A stretch of DNA of 64,000 nucleotides from Salmonella enterica subsp. enterica serovar Choleraesuis. GTDB lineage: Bacteria; Pseudomonadota; Gammaproteobacteria; Enterobacterales; Enterobacteriaceae. Each line of letters opens with the position of its first letter. The first letter of the stretch is position 1. Location: positions 248,001 through 312,000 of the forward strand of contig AP025685.1 in assembly GCA_022846635.1 (NCBI GenBank), written 5' to 3'. This document shows positions 26,080 to 35,713 of this stretch, in pieces. Under the pieces are notes generated by a model. That model searched no databases. It saw only the letters and a program-made list of their open reading frames with translations, and had not been told where the DNA came from. The translations under genes were made by a program, and so were the position numbers.

Positions 26080-26463
26080 AATGTTACTCCTTCCATAAGA
26101 CATCGATGACCAGATAGCATCAACTGGCCCTGGCACTGTACCGCCCCCATATCCAGGGTGAGGGCGACGACTTAAGTTAGCGTTAACGACCTAATTGTAG
26201 ACGTTATTTTATACCCTAACTCATCAGGGATATTGGTGACAATCTCTTCCCAACACTATTAACACTATCTATCTCAAATCAAGCCATATTGCTGTTAGCT
26301 ATATGGCAAAAAAATCATCTCGTCTTCTACACTGTAGATGTGGATAGAGGACGAATATTTGTGATACATGTCTCTCTTTCACCGACTGTAGTTGATTGTT
26401 GGGTCGTTCAGGGTGGATGCGTCGGCAGGCATAAGGGTGCACTGCGGCGCTGGGGGGAATCTT
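26080..26463. promoter_or_regulatory. uspA/uspB divergent control region
   Basis: A 384-bp gap serving two stress genes. It contains a strong imperfect palindrome at 26283-26307 (GCCATATTGCT-GTT-AGCTATATGGC, 11-bp arms with one mismatch) followed by seven A. That could be an operator or an RNA hairpin. No other gene is credible here. Confidence 0.55.
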
Positions 26464-26799
26464 ATGGTGAGCACAATAGCGCTGTTCTGGGCATTATGTG
26501 TGGTGTGTCTGGTGAATATGGCTCGTTATTTCTCGTCGCTGCGGGCGTTGCTGGTAGTGTTGAGAGGATGCGATCCCTTACTGTATCAGTATGTTGATGG
26601 CGGTGGATTTTTTACCTCCCACGGCCAGCCGGGTAAACAGATTCGCCTGGTGTGGTATATCTACGCTCAACGCTACCAGGATCATCACGACGACGAGTTT
26701 ATCCGGCGCTGCGAACGGGTGCGTCGGCAGTTTATTTTGACCAGCTCGCTATGTGGGTTGGTATTTATCAGCTTAATTGGGCTGATTATCTGGCACTAA
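26464..26799 (+). CDS. uspB: Universal stress protein B
   Basis: A 111-residue inner-membrane protein with one TM helix at each end (about residues 5-22 and 90-108) and a central soluble part rich in Arg and His. The ATG at 26464 ([25 protein letters not shown]) has GGGGGGAA upstream. Close match to E. coli UspB over its length. In E. coli uspB is under RpoS control and affects ethanol tolerance in stationary phase. Confidence 0.95.
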   Translation: MVSTIALFWALCVVCLVNMARYFSSLRALLVVLRGCDPLLYQYVDGGGFFTSHGQPGKQIRLVWYIYAQRYQDHHDDEFIRRCERVRRQFILTSSLCGLVFISLIGLIIWH

Positions 26800-26957
26800 T
26801 CGTGCCCGTTGCGGCAACTCTGCTGCGACAGCCGTTCCGGTATAAGCTAAAAACTCAAACCAGCTGCACACAGACTTACCAGATTAAACCTGTGTGATGG
26901 GGCGGTTGATTGGACAGACAACCTGACTGTTCGCCATTCCAGTCTTTTTTAGCCATA

Positions 26958-26984
26958 AAAAAGCCGCGCTGAGCGCGGCTTTTT
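26958..26984. terminator. Bidirectional terminator between uspB and pitA
   Basis: AAAAAGCCGCGC-TGA-GCGCGGCTTTTT, a 12-bp stem with A and T runs on both sides, between convergent genes. Confidence 0.92.
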
Positions 26985-27002
26985 ACTATCTGAAACGATG
27001 GC

Positions 27003-28499
27003 TTACACGAAGTGCAGGGCAATCCAATACAGCCCACCGGACAGGATGATGGCAGCTGGCAGAGTGAAGATCCACGCCATCAGAATGTTAGTCACGGTTT
27101 TGCGTTGCAGACCACCGCCGTCAACCACCATGGTACCCGCCACCGAAGAGGAGAGAACGTGGGTAGTGGACACCGGCATCCCGGTATAACTGGCCACACC
27201 GATAGAGACAGCAGCCGTCATCTGAGCAGCCATGCCCTGAGCATAGGTCATGCCTTTCTTACCAATTTTCTCACCGATGGTGGTCGCGACGCGACGCCAG
27301 CCGATCATGGTACCCAGGCCCAGCGCCAGCGCAACGGCCATGATTATCCAGATTGGGGCATACTCGATGGTTTTCAGCATGTCGCCTTTCAGCTCTTTAA
27401 GATAGCGCTTATCACCGGCAGAAGTTTCTGGCAGGTTAGCGGCTTTCTCTGTGGTATCAGAGATACACAGCAGCAGACGGCGCATATGGCTGCGCTCTTC
27501 AACCGACAGCTTGTCGTAGCTTTCAATATTTGCCAGCATCGCTTTGGTTTTATCCAGTGCGAGAACGGCGCGTCCGGCGTCACAATGGAATTCGTGCGCT
27601 TCGCCCGGAATTTCGCTTGGCTTAGGAATAACTGGGGTCATATCGATGATATGTTTCAGCGATTCGTTGTGCTGCTGGAAATAGAGTTCGACGTTGTTAA
27701 CGGCATCGCGGGTACGGGAAATGTCATACCCGGTCGCGTTGAGGTTAACCACGAAACCCGCGGGTGCCACGCCAATCAGAACCAGCATAATCAAACCAAT
27801 GCCTTTCTGACCATCGTTAGCGCCATGAGAGAAGCTTACGCCAATAGCCGACAGAATCAGCGCAATACGCGTCCAGAAAGGCGGTTTTTTCTTACCATCT
27901 TTCTTTTCACGCTCGGCCGGAGTCAGGTGAATACGACGACGTTTCTTGGTACCACTCCAGTAGCGACGCAGCAGGAAAATCATCCCACCGGCTACCACCA
28001 GGCCAACCAGCGGCGAAATGATAAGCGAAGCGAAGATATTGATGACTTTAGGGATGTTAAGAGCCTCAACAACCGAAGAGCCAGTCAGCAGCGCGTTCGT
28101 CAGGCCGATACCGATAATGGCGCCGATAAGCGTATGGGAACTGGAAGCCGGCAGGCCAAAATACCAGGTGCCGAGGTTCCAGATAATCGCCGCCAGCAGC
28201 ATGGAAAAGACCATAGCCAGGCCGTGCGCAGACCCTACATTCAGCAGCAGATCGGTCGGCAACATATGAACGATTGCATAGGCTACACTCAAACCACCCA
28301 GCAGAACGCCGAGGAAGTTAAAGAGCGCGGCCATCGCCACCGCCAGCTGCGAACGCATCGCCCGGGTGTAGATAACGGTTGCTACCGCATTCGCGGTGTC
28401 ATGGAAGCCGTTGATGGCTTCGTAAAATAAGACAAAAACCAGTGCAAGCAAAAGCATCAGCCCGGTATGTAAATCCAGGCCGGTAAAAAGATGTAGCAT
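27003..28499 (-). CDS. pitA: Low-affinity inorganic phosphate (metal-phosphate) transporter PitA
   Basis: A 498-residue inner-membrane transporter of the PiT family that imports metal-phosphate complexes, including zinc, driven by protons. The start at 28499 ([15 protein letters not shown]) matches E. coli PitA. The duplicated family signatures are [11 protein letters not shown] with [14 protein letters not shown] in the N-half and [12 protein letters not shown] with [12 protein letters not shown] in the C-half. The central cytoplasmic region (about 285-385) differs strongly from E. coli. Adjacent to yhiN and uspB as in E. coli. Confidence 0.95.
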   Translation of the reverse strand: MLHLFTGLDLHTGLMLLLALVFVLFYEAINGFHDTANAVATVIYTRAMRSQLAVAMAALFNFLGVLLGGLSVAYAIVHMLPTDLLLNVGSAHGLAMVFSMLLAAIIWNLGTWYFGLPASSSHTLIGAIIGIGLTNALLTGSSVVEALNIPKVINIFASLIISPLVGLVVAGGMIFLLRRYWSGTKKRRRIHLTPAEREKKDGKKKPPFWTRIALILSAIGVSFSHGANDGQKGIGLIMLVLIGVAPAGFVVNLNATGYDISRTRDAVNNVELYFQQHNESLKHIIDMTPVIPKPSEIPGEAHEFHCDAGRAVLALDKTKAMLANIESYDKLSVEERSHMRRLLLCISDTTEKAANLPETSAGDKRYLKELKGDMLKTIEYAPIWIIMAVALALGLGTMIGWRRVATTIGEKIGKKGMTYAQGMAAQMTAAVSIGVASYTGMPVSTTHVLSSSVAGTMVVDGGGLQRKTVTNILMAWIFTLPAAIILSGGLYWIALHFV

Positions 28500-28723
28500 A
28501 GACGTTACGCCATTTTGAGGACATGAACGCGGCGCATTATCCAGGACAATGGCTGCATCGGCAAAGTGAAATATAGACTTTTTTTGATGCAAGTTGGCTA
28601 AATGTCATGGTTTGAAAACATTTATTTGCTGAATTTCAGTTAGTTAACCTTGATTATCTTTTTTATTCTGGTGTGACCAGCTAACAAACTTTACAATCCG
28701 CACCCTTAAATGAGGGGGGTAAA

Positions 28724-29923
28724 GTGGAAAATTTCGATGCCATAATCATCGGCGCAGGCGCTGCCGGACTGTTTTGCGCGGCTCAGGCCGGGCAGGCGGG
28801 GCTAAATGTCGCGGTGATTGATAACGGTAAAAAACCGGGGCGCAAGATCCTGATGTCGGGGGGCGGGCGCTGCAACTTTACCAACCTTTATATCGAACCG
28901 GCCGCCTACCTCAGCAACAACCCACACTTTTGTAAATCGGCACTGGCCCGTTATACCCAATGGGATTTTATCGATATGGTCGGGCGGCACGGTATTGCCT
29001 GGCATGAAAAGACGCTGGGCCAGCTATTCTGTGATGACTCGGCACAGCAGATTGTCGATATGCTGATGGACGAGTGCGCCCGGGGGCAGGTGAACTTACG
29101 TCTGCGCAGCGAAATCACGGAAGTCACGCGCGATGAGTCAGGCTACCGCCTGTTGGTTAACGGCGCACCCATTCATACATCACGCCTTGTGGTTGCCAGC
29201 GGCGGCCTGTCGATGCCGGGGCTTGGCGCATCACCTTTTGGCTACCGTCTGGCTGAGCAGTTTGGCCTGCCATTGCTGCCGACCCGCGCCGGTCTGGTGC
29301 CTTTTACCCTGCATAAACCGTTATTGGACCAGCTCCAGACGCTTTCCGGCGTTGCGGTGCCGGTGGTGGTGCATGCTGATAACGGAACGAGCTTTCGCGA
29401 AAGCCTGCTGTTTACCCATCGTGGTCTGTCCGGCCCGGCGATTCTGCAAATATCCAGCTACTGGCAGCCGGGTGAATGGGTGACCGTTAACCTGTTGCCA
29501 GATACATCGCTGAGCGATTACCTCGACCAGCAGCGTGCGGAACACCCTAACCAGAGCCTTAAAAACACCCTGGCACAGCTTTTACCGCGCAGGCTGGTTG
29601 ATAGCCTTCAATCTCAGGGACTGGTGCCTGAAGGCTCTCTGAAGCAGCTTAACAGCCGGGCACAAAATGAGCTGGTGGAGTTGTTACATAACTGGCGAGT
29701 GCAACCAAATGGTACCGAAGGGTATCGCACTGCTGAAGTCACTCTGGGCGGGGTGGATACCCGCGCGCTATCGTCAAAAACCATGGAGGCGCGCGACGTA
29801 CCGGGCCTCTATTTTATTGGCGAAGTCGTAGATGTGACGGGCTGGCTGGGTGGTTATAATTTCCAGTGGGCATGGAGCTCCGCCTGGGCCTGCGCTCAGG
29901 CACTGGCAGAAACTGGCCGCTAA
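28724..29923 (+). CDS. yhiN: Flavoprotein YhiN (HI0933 family)
   Basis: A 399-residue FAD-binding protein of the BaiN/HI0933-like family. The dinucleotide motif GAGAAG is at 10-15, followed by the family-specific GRKILMSGGGRCNFTN (about 39-54) and the C-terminal GEVVDVTGWLGGYNFQWAWSSA flavin-contact motif. It starts with GTG at 28724 after a GAGGGGGG ribosome site. The family includes a bile-acid dehydratase-pathway reductase, but the function of the enterobacterial member is not established. It is divergent from pitA. Confidence 0.92.
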   Translation: MENFDAIIIGAGAAGLFCAAQAGQAGLNVAVIDNGKKPGRKILMSGGGRCNFTNLYIEPAAYLSNNPHFCKSALARYTQWDFIDMVGRHGIAWHEKTLGQLFCDDSAQQIVDMLMDECARGQVNLRLRSEITEVTRDESGYRLLVNGAPIHTSRLVVASGGLSMPGLGASPFGYRLAEQFGLPLLPTRAGLVPFTLHKPLLDQLQTLSGVAVPVVVHADNGTSFRESLLFTHRGLSGPAILQISSYWQPGEWVTVNLLPDTSLSDYLDQQRAEHPNQSLKNTLAQLLPRRLVDSLQSQGLVPEGSLKQLNSRAQNELVELLHNWRVQPNGTEGYRTAEVTLGGVDTRALSSKTMEARDVPGLYFIGEVVDVTGWLGGYNFQWAWSSAWACAQALAETGR

Positions 29924-29928
29924 GTTCC

Positions 29929-30852
29929 TCAGGGTTGACGTGTGGTATTTATCGCCTGTAGCAGCGACATTAGCGCTGGAGTGAGCGGTTCGTCATTCCA
30001 GAGTGCATAAAGATCGGCTGGGATGTGCTCTTTGAGCGGGCGGAAGGTCACGCCTGGCCAGTGAATCAGCGCGCAGGTCTCCGGCAATAATGAAATTCCG
30101 GCTCCGGCGCTGACCAGCGCCAGTGCGGTTTGCGGTTCGTTCACCTGATGAGTAATCAGCGGATAAAAACCTGAGGTTTTGCAGTGTTCGTAAATCTGCT
30201 CGGCAAAATGACTCTGGCTGAACGAAAGGGAGATAAACGCGTGGCCCGCCAGAGTTGCCAGCGCAATGTCTGACTGCATACACAAGGGATCGCTTTGCGG
30301 TAGTGCTACCAGCATCGACTCTCGTGAAATGAGCTGATAGCGCATGTTTGCCACGGCTGCCGGGATGATATTGCGGTTAATGGCAATATCGATGGTGCGA
30401 TTGCGCAGTGCCTCAATTTGCTGATGCTGGGATAACTCCAGCAGACTCCAGCTTATCTCTGGCGCAGTTTGCTTTAAGGTTTTGAGTCCGGCCAGCAGTG
30501 GCCCCCAAACGGCGCTACCGACAATCCCAATATTAATCCTCTGATTTTCGCTGCGGCCAATCTGGCGAACATACTCTAGCGATCGATCGGTAGCGCTGAA
30601 TATTTTATCCAGCTCGCTTTTTAGCACTTCACCGGCATGAGTCAGGCTGACTTTTCGGCTGCTGCGCTCGAACAGCTCAACCCCCAGAATCTGCTCCAGC
30701 TCTTTTATCTGCATGCTTAGCGGTGGCTGAGAGATATTCAGCCGCGCCGCCGCCCGGCCAAAGTGCAGCTCATCGGCCAGTACCTGAAAGTAACGAAGCA
30801 TGCGGATGCGGATCCGGCTGTTGGCTTGAATATCAGTCATATTGAATGCCAT
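29929..30852 (-). CDS. xapR: LysR-family regulator, XapR-like
   Basis: A 307-residue LysR-type regulator. The N-terminal helix-turn-helix RAAARLNISQPPLSMQIKELEQILG and the C-terminal stretch NEPQTALALVSAGAGISLLPE with WPGVTFRPLKEHIPADLYALW match E. coli XapR well. It is the third gene of a run with a xanthosine-type phosphorylase and an MFS transporter, the same order as E. coli xapA-xapB-xapR. The start is uncertain: ATG at 30852 or 30840, neither with a strong ribosome site. It probably activates the operon in response to a purine nucleoside; the inducer may not be xanthosine because the transporter has changed. Confidence 0.82.
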   Translation of the reverse strand: MAFNMTDIQANSRIRIRMLRYFQVLADELHFGRAAARLNISQPPLSMQIKELEQILGVELFERSSRKVSLTHAGEVLKSELDKIFSATDRSLEYVRQIGRSENQRINIGIVGSAVWGPLLAGLKTLKQTAPEISWSLLELSQHQQIEALRNRTIDIAINRNIIPAAVANMRYQLISRESMLVALPQSDPLCMQSDIALATLAGHAFISLSFSQSHFAEQIYEHCKTSGFYPLITHQVNEPQTALALVSAGAGISLLPETCALIHWPGVTFRPLKEHIPADLYALWNDEPLTPALMSLLQAINTTRQP

Positions 30853-30894
30853 AAATGAGGGGGGAGAGTATCATCTAATCCCCCCGTCAGGCTG

Positions 30895-32100
30895 TCAAAC
30901 GGCTGGCCCTGCCGCCAGGTGCAGTTTCTCCGCACGACTACAGCCAATGGCTAAAATCAGCACCACACACAGTACGCCGTAGGACAGCGTTGCCACGTTG
31001 AGCGCGCTGTGAAGACCATAATGACTATTAACCAGTGACGATATGCTGGAAAACAGCAGCGTACCCACGGTACCGCTGGTGAGCAGCGCCGAGATAAGCG
31101 TTGGTGAGCTGCGGCTGACCTGAAGCGAACCATAACTCATCAGCCCGGAGAATAGCCCGGAGTTGAAGAAACCAAATGCGCCGCAGGCCACCATAATCAG
31201 CGCGGTGCTGGCACTATTAGCTATCAGAATTATCGAGGCCAGACCCACCAGGGTGCAGATAAGCAGGAAGGTGCGCAGCCGCATCCATTTTACCGTGAAC
31301 TGGTTTAAGAACAGACCAATAGCCTTCGCTACCCAATAAACGGTGGTAAATAGCGCCGCACCCTGAGGCGTAATAGCAAAGCGGGATTGCAGATAGCCCG
31401 GAGTCCACATGGTGAAAATCGGTTCTGCTAACAGAAAGGCAAACAGTGCGAAACAGATGAGATATACCGCCGTACCCCAGCGCTGAGTTTCATTCTCTCT
31501 GGTTTCAGACGGCGGTGGAGCTGACTCCGTGGCCGGAAAACGGCAGCGCACAGTCAGTGCCAGCATCAATACGCCAAGGCCGCCCATCACGCCGTACATA
31601 ACCATCCAGCTGAATCCCAGCTTAAACAGCCAGGCCAGTAGCAGCGATAGTGTGGCTCCTGCCAGACTAAAGAAGAAGTCGGTAAATATCAGGCTGGAGG
31701 AGCGGCTTTTTTCATCTGGATTAATACGCACCACCAGATAGCTGCCGATGGTCATAAAAATCCCGCCACAGGCACCAATAACCGCTACGGCGATACCGAA
31801 CCCGGTCAGCGTCGGGCTGATAAACAGAACGACGCTGATAATTAGCGTTAGCGCTGAGGCTGTCACCAGCGGTTTTTGCAGCCCCCATTTCCGCATCAGC
31901 AAGCCGCCGAAAATAATCGGGATGAACATGCCGATGTTCATGAGGGTAAATACCTGGCCGATAAAGGCCGGTGGTTTGTTGAAGGCCGTGGAAAGTGGCC
32001 CGAGGACGATACCTAACGTAGAAACCAGGGCGCCGACAAAATAGTAGCTAAGGTACGAAATGGCATTAATCCTGGGTCGGGAAAATTGATTATCTGGCAT
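30895..32100 (-). CDS. TsgA-like MFS transporter in the xap operon position
   Basis: A 401-residue, 12-TM major facilitator resembling TsgA (LSYYFVGALV, FTLMNIGMFIPI, GIFMTIGSYLV, LIFTDFFFSLAGA). It sits where E. coli has XapB, a nucleoside:H+ symporter of the unrelated-subfamily NupG type, between the phosphorylase and the LysR gene. CCAGGAG precedes the ATG. Context suggests nucleoside or purine transport, but TsgA-like proteins have no settled substrate, so this is inference. Confidence 0.82.
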   Translation of the reverse strand: MPDNQFSRPRINAISYLSYYFVGALVSTLGIVLGPLSTAFNKPPAFIGQVFTLMNIGMFIPIIFGGLLMRKWGLQKPLVTASALTLIISVVLFISPTLTGFGIAVAVIGACGGIFMTIGSYLVVRINPDEKSRSSSLIFTDFFFSLAGATLSLLLAWLFKLGFSWMVMYGVMGGLGVLMLALTVRCRFPATESAPPPSETRENETQRWGTAVYLICFALFAFLLAEPIFTMWTPGYLQSRFAITPQGAALFTTVYWVAKAIGLFLNQFTVKWMRLRTFLLICTLVGLASIILIANSASTALIMVACGAFGFFNSGLFSGLMSYGSLQVSRSSPTLISALLTSGTVGTLLFSSISSLVNSHYGLHSALNVATLSYGVLCVVLILAIGCSRAEKLHLAAGPAV

Positions 32101-32148
32101 TTATCTGTACTCCTGGTGAACGGCGGAGAGCCCGCCGTTATCCTGCTG

Positions 32149-32982
32149 TCAGGCATAAGATTGAATGAAGCTATCGACCAGGCGAATAAAGTCACCGGTT
32201 ACCGTGGCGGCGCATTTCAGCGTTTGTTCGTGCGACAGTTCTATATCACTCAGCCCTTCGGCCATATTGGTAATGGCCGAAACCGCCAGCACCTTCATAC
32301 CGCAGTGGCGGGCGACAATAACTTCCGGCACTACCGACATGCCGACTACGTCGCCGCCCATCATGCGCATCATGCGAATTTCTGCCGCGGTTTCGAAGTT
32401 GGGGCCAGGGTAGGAGACAAATACGCCGTTATGCAGCGGGATATCCAGCCGTTCGGCGGTCTGGTGCAGCCGGGCACGCAGCTCGCAATCATAGGCATTA
32501 GCAAGACTGAAAAAGCGCGAACCAAAGCGATCGTCGTTGGGGCCGACTAACGGCGTGGAGGGCATAGTGTTGATATGGTCAGTCAGGGCGACCATGCTGC
32601 CTGCCGGGATCTCCGGATTTAGGGAGCCTGCGGCGTTCGTGCAGAATAAAAACTCACAGCCCATGAGTTTCAGGGTTCGGATTGCGTGAGTCATGATGCC
32701 CATGCCCAGCCCTTCGTAAAAATGTCCGCGGCCCTTCATGCAAATAATCTCGACCCCGTGCAGGGTACCCATCACGATTTCACCGGCGTGGCCGATAACC
32801 GTGCTGACCGGAAATCCCGGCAGGTTTTGGTAACTAACAATGGTGGTATTGGCCATTTTATCGGCCAGTGCGCCGAGGCCAGAGCCAAGAATTAACGCAA
32901 TACGTGGATGAAAATCAGGTTTAGCGGCGCGCAGTATTTCAGCGGCTTCGTAAGGGGCGTTGCTGATGGCAGACAGTGGCAT
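32149..32982 (-). CDS. xapA: Purine nucleoside phosphorylase, xanthosine type (XapA)
   Basis: A 277-residue trimeric-type purine nucleoside phosphorylase that splits purine nucleosides to base and ribose-1-phosphate. Length and sequence match E. coli XapA: GSGLGALAD (33-41, phosphate loop), FPVSTVIGHAGE, GRGHFYEG, CTNAAGSL, LTDHINTMPSTPLVG and VFVSYPGPNFETAAEIRMM. The XapA-type motifs argue for xanthosine/guanosine/inosine use. CTGGAG precedes the ATG. It is first in a likely three-gene operon with the transporter (48 bp) and the regulator (42 bp) downstream. The 270 bp upstream hold no gene. Confidence 0.9.
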   Translation of the reverse strand: MPLSAISNAPYEAAEILRAAKPDFHPRIALILGSGLGALADKMANTTIVSYQNLPGFPVSTVIGHAGEIVMGTLHGVEIICMKGRGHFYEGLGMGIMTHAIRTLKLMGCEFLFCTNAAGSLNPEIPAGSMVALTDHINTMPSTPLVGPNDDRFGSRFFSLANAYDCELRARLHQTAERLDIPLHNGVFVSYPGPNFETAAEIRMMRMMGGDVVGMSVVPEVIVARHCGMKVLAVSAITNMAEGLSDIELSHEQTLKCAATVTGDFIRLVDSFIQSYA

Positions 32983-33252
32983 AAGTGCTCCAGGAGTGAA
33001 TTAACTGCCTCACATTCTTGGCTGTAGAGCATTAGCCTGACCAATATTATTAAAGCGGTTATTGATTCGATTTTTACTATCGATTCCAGAACCTAAAAAA
33101 CTAAAGCATTGCTAATCAGTATGTTGTGGTTTAACTGACATTTTGCCGAAAAAAATCTTAGGCTGGATAAGGCGGGAATTTGTGACTGCCTTCACTGGCA
33201 TCAGTAGTTTTTCCGGTTGCGGAGAAATTACTGATGCTCAGAAGGCGTTCGG

Positions 33253-34170
33253 TCAATTTGTAGACTCGGGGCATAGGGTGGCTTTCATCCAGTCATGGAA
33301 TAGCCTGACTTCCGGACGACGCAGTGAGGCGGCAGTGCTCACCAGGTAATACGACCAGCTAATAGGCCATTGCCACTCCGGGAATAGCCGCACCAGCTGA
33401 CCGCTTTCCAGCGCGTTACTCACCAGTGCCTTGCGTACCAGCGCTACACCGCGCCCGCTTAACGCTGCCAGAATAACCGCCGAGGTAGAGTTAATATGCA
33501 GGCCGGTTTGCTGTAGTTTCCCCACGCCAATTTTTTGTGCGACTTCCTGCCAGTTTGGTACGCCTGCTCCGGGAACCGGGGTGTCGTCGTGAATCAGCTT
33601 TTGCTGGCACAACCAACTAGCATCAGGCGCGGCATGCGTCGGCAATAGTGACGGGTTGCATACCATCACCATCTCTTCGTCCATAAGCCAGGTGCATTCC
33701 AGCCCGCTCCAGTTGCCGGGGCCGCAGCGGATGCCAATATCGGCCTCGCCGTGGGCCAGATCGATTAGCTTTTCGGCCACATCAAGGCGCAGATCCACAT
33801 TGTCGTGCTGCTCAGAGAAGTCATTTAAAAACGGCATTAACCAGTTCATTAGCAACACCTGAGAGGCGGTGATAACGACAATGGCGCGCGCTTTGCGCCC
33901 GCGTAGTTTTTTTAGCCCGCTTTCAAGGCGGTCAAACCCTTCGGTGATATCGCCCAGCGCCTCTTGCGCTTCGGGTACCGGCGTCAGGCGCTGGGAACCG
34001 CTGCGGGTACGGCTTAACAACGGGTGGCCAATCCACTCCTCCAGTGAACGCACCAGCTGGCCGACTGCTGCCGGAGTGACCCCCAGTTCTTCCGCCGCGC
34101 CCTTAAAGCTGCCGTGGCGCGCGGTGGCTTCAAAGGCCTGTAGCCACTTCAGCCGATTTAGTGCCCGCAT
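33253..34170 (-). CDS. LysR-family regulator, GcvA-like
   Basis: A 305-residue LysR-type regulator of the GcvA/AmpR-like branch, with the telltale RLKWLQAFEATARHGSFKGAAEELGVTPAAVGQLVRSLEEWIG helix-turn-helix and IVVITASQVLLMNWLMPFLNDF in the sensor domain. I use the ATG at 34170 with AGGAGATGTG upstream; a GTG directly precedes it. It is divergent from the SDR-OsmC-AhpD-like cluster (175 bp between), which it very probably controls. Confidence 0.85.
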   Translation of the reverse strand: MRALNRLKWLQAFEATARHGSFKGAAEELGVTPAAVGQLVRSLEEWIGHPLLSRTRSGSQRLTPVPEAQEALGDITEGFDRLESGLKKLRGRKARAIVVITASQVLLMNWLMPFLNDFSEQHDNVDLRLDVAEKLIDLAHGEADIGIRCGPGNWSGLECTWLMDEEMVMVCNPSLLPTHAAPDASWLCQQKLIHDDTPVPGAGVPNWQEVAQKIGVGKLQQTGLHINSTSAVILAALSGRGVALVRKALVSNALESGQLVRLFPEWQWPISWSYYLVSTAASLRRPEVRLFHDWMKATLCPESTN

Positions 34171-34218
34171 CACATCTCCTCATCTGGCTATAGCCCAATA
34201 GCGAGATAGTTTTTCTTT

Positions 34219-34282
34219 GTCGATGGCCAATATCTTCTCATTCGTCACCGGGAATAGCGAGTGGCAATATCTCGCCATCGAC
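34219..34282. promoter_or_regulatory. Inverted repeats in the LysR/SDR control region
   Basis: Two nested inverted repeats lie between the divergent genes: GTCGATGGC (34219-34227) with GCCATCGAC (34274-34282), and GCGAG-N9-CTCGC (34257-34275). A third GCGAG copy is at 34201. These are good candidates for LysR-regulator recognition and activation sites. Confidence 0.45.
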
Positions 34283-34344
34283 AGGGCTGACGAGGTCTGG
34301 TGGCCCAAAGACCTGAAACTGAACAAATCTATTCGAGGTTAATT

Positions 34345-35118
34345 ATGACTAAGCAATTCGCAGGTAAAAAACTTTTAGTTGTTGGCGGCACCAGCGGTAT
34401 GGGCCTGGAAACGGCGCGCATTATCCTGGAAAACGGCGGCAGCGTGGTACTGGTAGGTAACCGCCAGGATAAAGCAGAACAGGCGCAGAAAGTGCTCTCG
34501 GCGCTGGGCCAGACCGACATTATCGTTGCCAACCTGATGACCAGCGCAGGCATGCATCACGTCATGAGCGAAGTTAACGCTAAACATCGCGACATTAGCC
34601 TGCTGGTAAATGCCGCCGGGGTGTTCTTCCCGAAACCGTTTACCGAGCACGAAGAAGCGGATTACGACCAGTACATGGCGATTAACCGCGCCACCTTCTT
34701 TATCACTCGTGATGTGGTGAAAAACATGCTGGCGGCAGGCATCAAGGGTTCCATCGTCAATATCGGTTCTATGTGGGCGCAGCAGGCTATCGGCGCAACG
34801 CCGTCTTCGGCTTATTCGATGGCAAAAGCCGGTCTGCATGCACTGACTAAAAATATGGCGATTGAGCTGGGCGCTCAGGGTATCCGTGTGAATGCCGTGT
34901 CACCGGCGGTTGTGCATACCCCGATTTACGAAGGCTTTATTCCGAAAGAAGACGTAAGCGGTGTGATGAGCAGTTTCGATAGCTTCCACCCAATCAATCG
35001 GGTCGGCACTCCGCGTGATGTTGCGGAAACCACCGCTTTCCTATTGTCGGATAAAGCCGGTTGGGTCACTGGGGCAATTTGGGATGTGGATGGCGGCGTG
35101 ATGGCCGGTCGTCAGTAA
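34345..35118 (+). CDS. Short-chain dehydrogenase/reductase (SDR)
   Basis: A 257-residue classical SDR. The ATG at 34345 ([15 protein letters not shown]) has CGAGG upstream. Cofactor loop GGTSGMG (14-20), NAAG, catalytic Ser in NIGSM and YSMAK are all present, so it is probably active. The substrate is unknown. It is the first gene of a four-gene run with OsmC-, AhpD- and small-protein genes, all in the same direction. Confidence 0.87.
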   Translation: MTKQFAGKKLLVVGGTSGMGLETARIILENGGSVVLVGNRQDKAEQAQKVLSALGQTDIIVANLMTSAGMHHVMSEVNAKHRDISLLVNAAGVFFPKPFTEHEEADYDQYMAINRATFFITRDVVKNMLAAGIKGSIVNIGSMWAQQAIGATPSSAYSMAKAGLHALTKNMAIELGAQGIRVNAVSPAVVHTPIYEGFIPKEDVSGVMSSFDSFHPINRVGTPRDVAETTAFLLSDKAGWVTGAIWDVDGGVMAGRQ

Positions 35119-35148
35119 GTTGTCGAACCCGCCAGCGGAGAGTTGAAG

Positions 35149-35709
35149 ATGAGCAATGTAATTAACGGTATTGATACCGGTGTGTTGGGCGCACTGCGCG
35201 ACAGCATGCAGGCTGAGCCGCGCCAGGGGCTGGTGGGTTTTGACGTGACCACCGCCTGGCAGGGCGGCACCCGCAGCGAAGCGACGGTAAACCCGTGGAC
35301 GGTAGATGGTAAGGCACAGCAGGCTCCGGCGATGAAAATTGTCGCCGATGAGCCACCGGCTTTGGGTGGGCATAGCAGCGCGCCGAATCCACAGGAGCTG
35401 CTATTTACCGCGCTGAATGCCTGCATGACCGTGGGCTATGTGGCGGCAGCTGCTGCCGAAGGTGTTCATCTCGACAGCCTGGAAATCCATACCACCGGCG
35501 AGCTGGATCTGCGCGGCTTTATGGGGCTGGATGAGGCCGTCAAACCTGGCTACGAAAAGATTCGCTACACCATCAAGGTGAAAGGTGATGGCAGCGCCGA
35601 GCAGTTTGAGCGCATTCACCAGGCGGTGATCGCCACGTCACCTAACCGTTGGAATATCGCTAATGCCATTGAGGTTGAAGGCGATCAGATTATTGAACGT
35701 GAGGAGTAA
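35149..35709 (+). CDS. OsmC-family protein with a single cysteine
   Basis: A 186-residue OsmC/Ohr-fold protein. The ATG at 35149 (MSNVINGIDTG) has GCGGAGAG upstream; an in-frame TTG lies 6 bases before it. The core PNPQELLFTALNACMTVGYVAAAA gives the peroxidatic Cys92. The position of the second, resolving cysteine is ATSPNRWN, with Ser in its place, and no other Cys exists in the protein. It may therefore rely on an external thiol, such as the CxxC protein encoded next, or not be a peroxidase. Confidence 0.85.
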   Translation: MSNVINGIDTGVLGALRDSMQAEPRQGLVGFDVTTAWQGGTRSEATVNPWTVDGKAQQAPAMKIVADEPPALGGHSSAPNPQELLFTALNACMTVGYVAAAAAEGVHLDSLEIHTTGELDLRGFMGLDEAVKPGYEKIRYTIKVKGDGSAEQFERIHQAVIATSPNRWNIANAIEVEGDQIIEREE

Positions 35710-35713
35710 TAAC

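Noticed and set aside
27012..28430. Long plus-strand frame of 472 codons opposite pitA
   Set aside because: It is rich in His, Gln and Arg, typical of the antisense of a membrane-protein gene, while the minus strand encodes an intact PitA.
33143..33252. Possible gene remnant between xapA and the LysR gene
   Set aside because: The plus-strand frame here runs into the LysR coding sequence and its peptide has no recognisable features; treated as non-coding.
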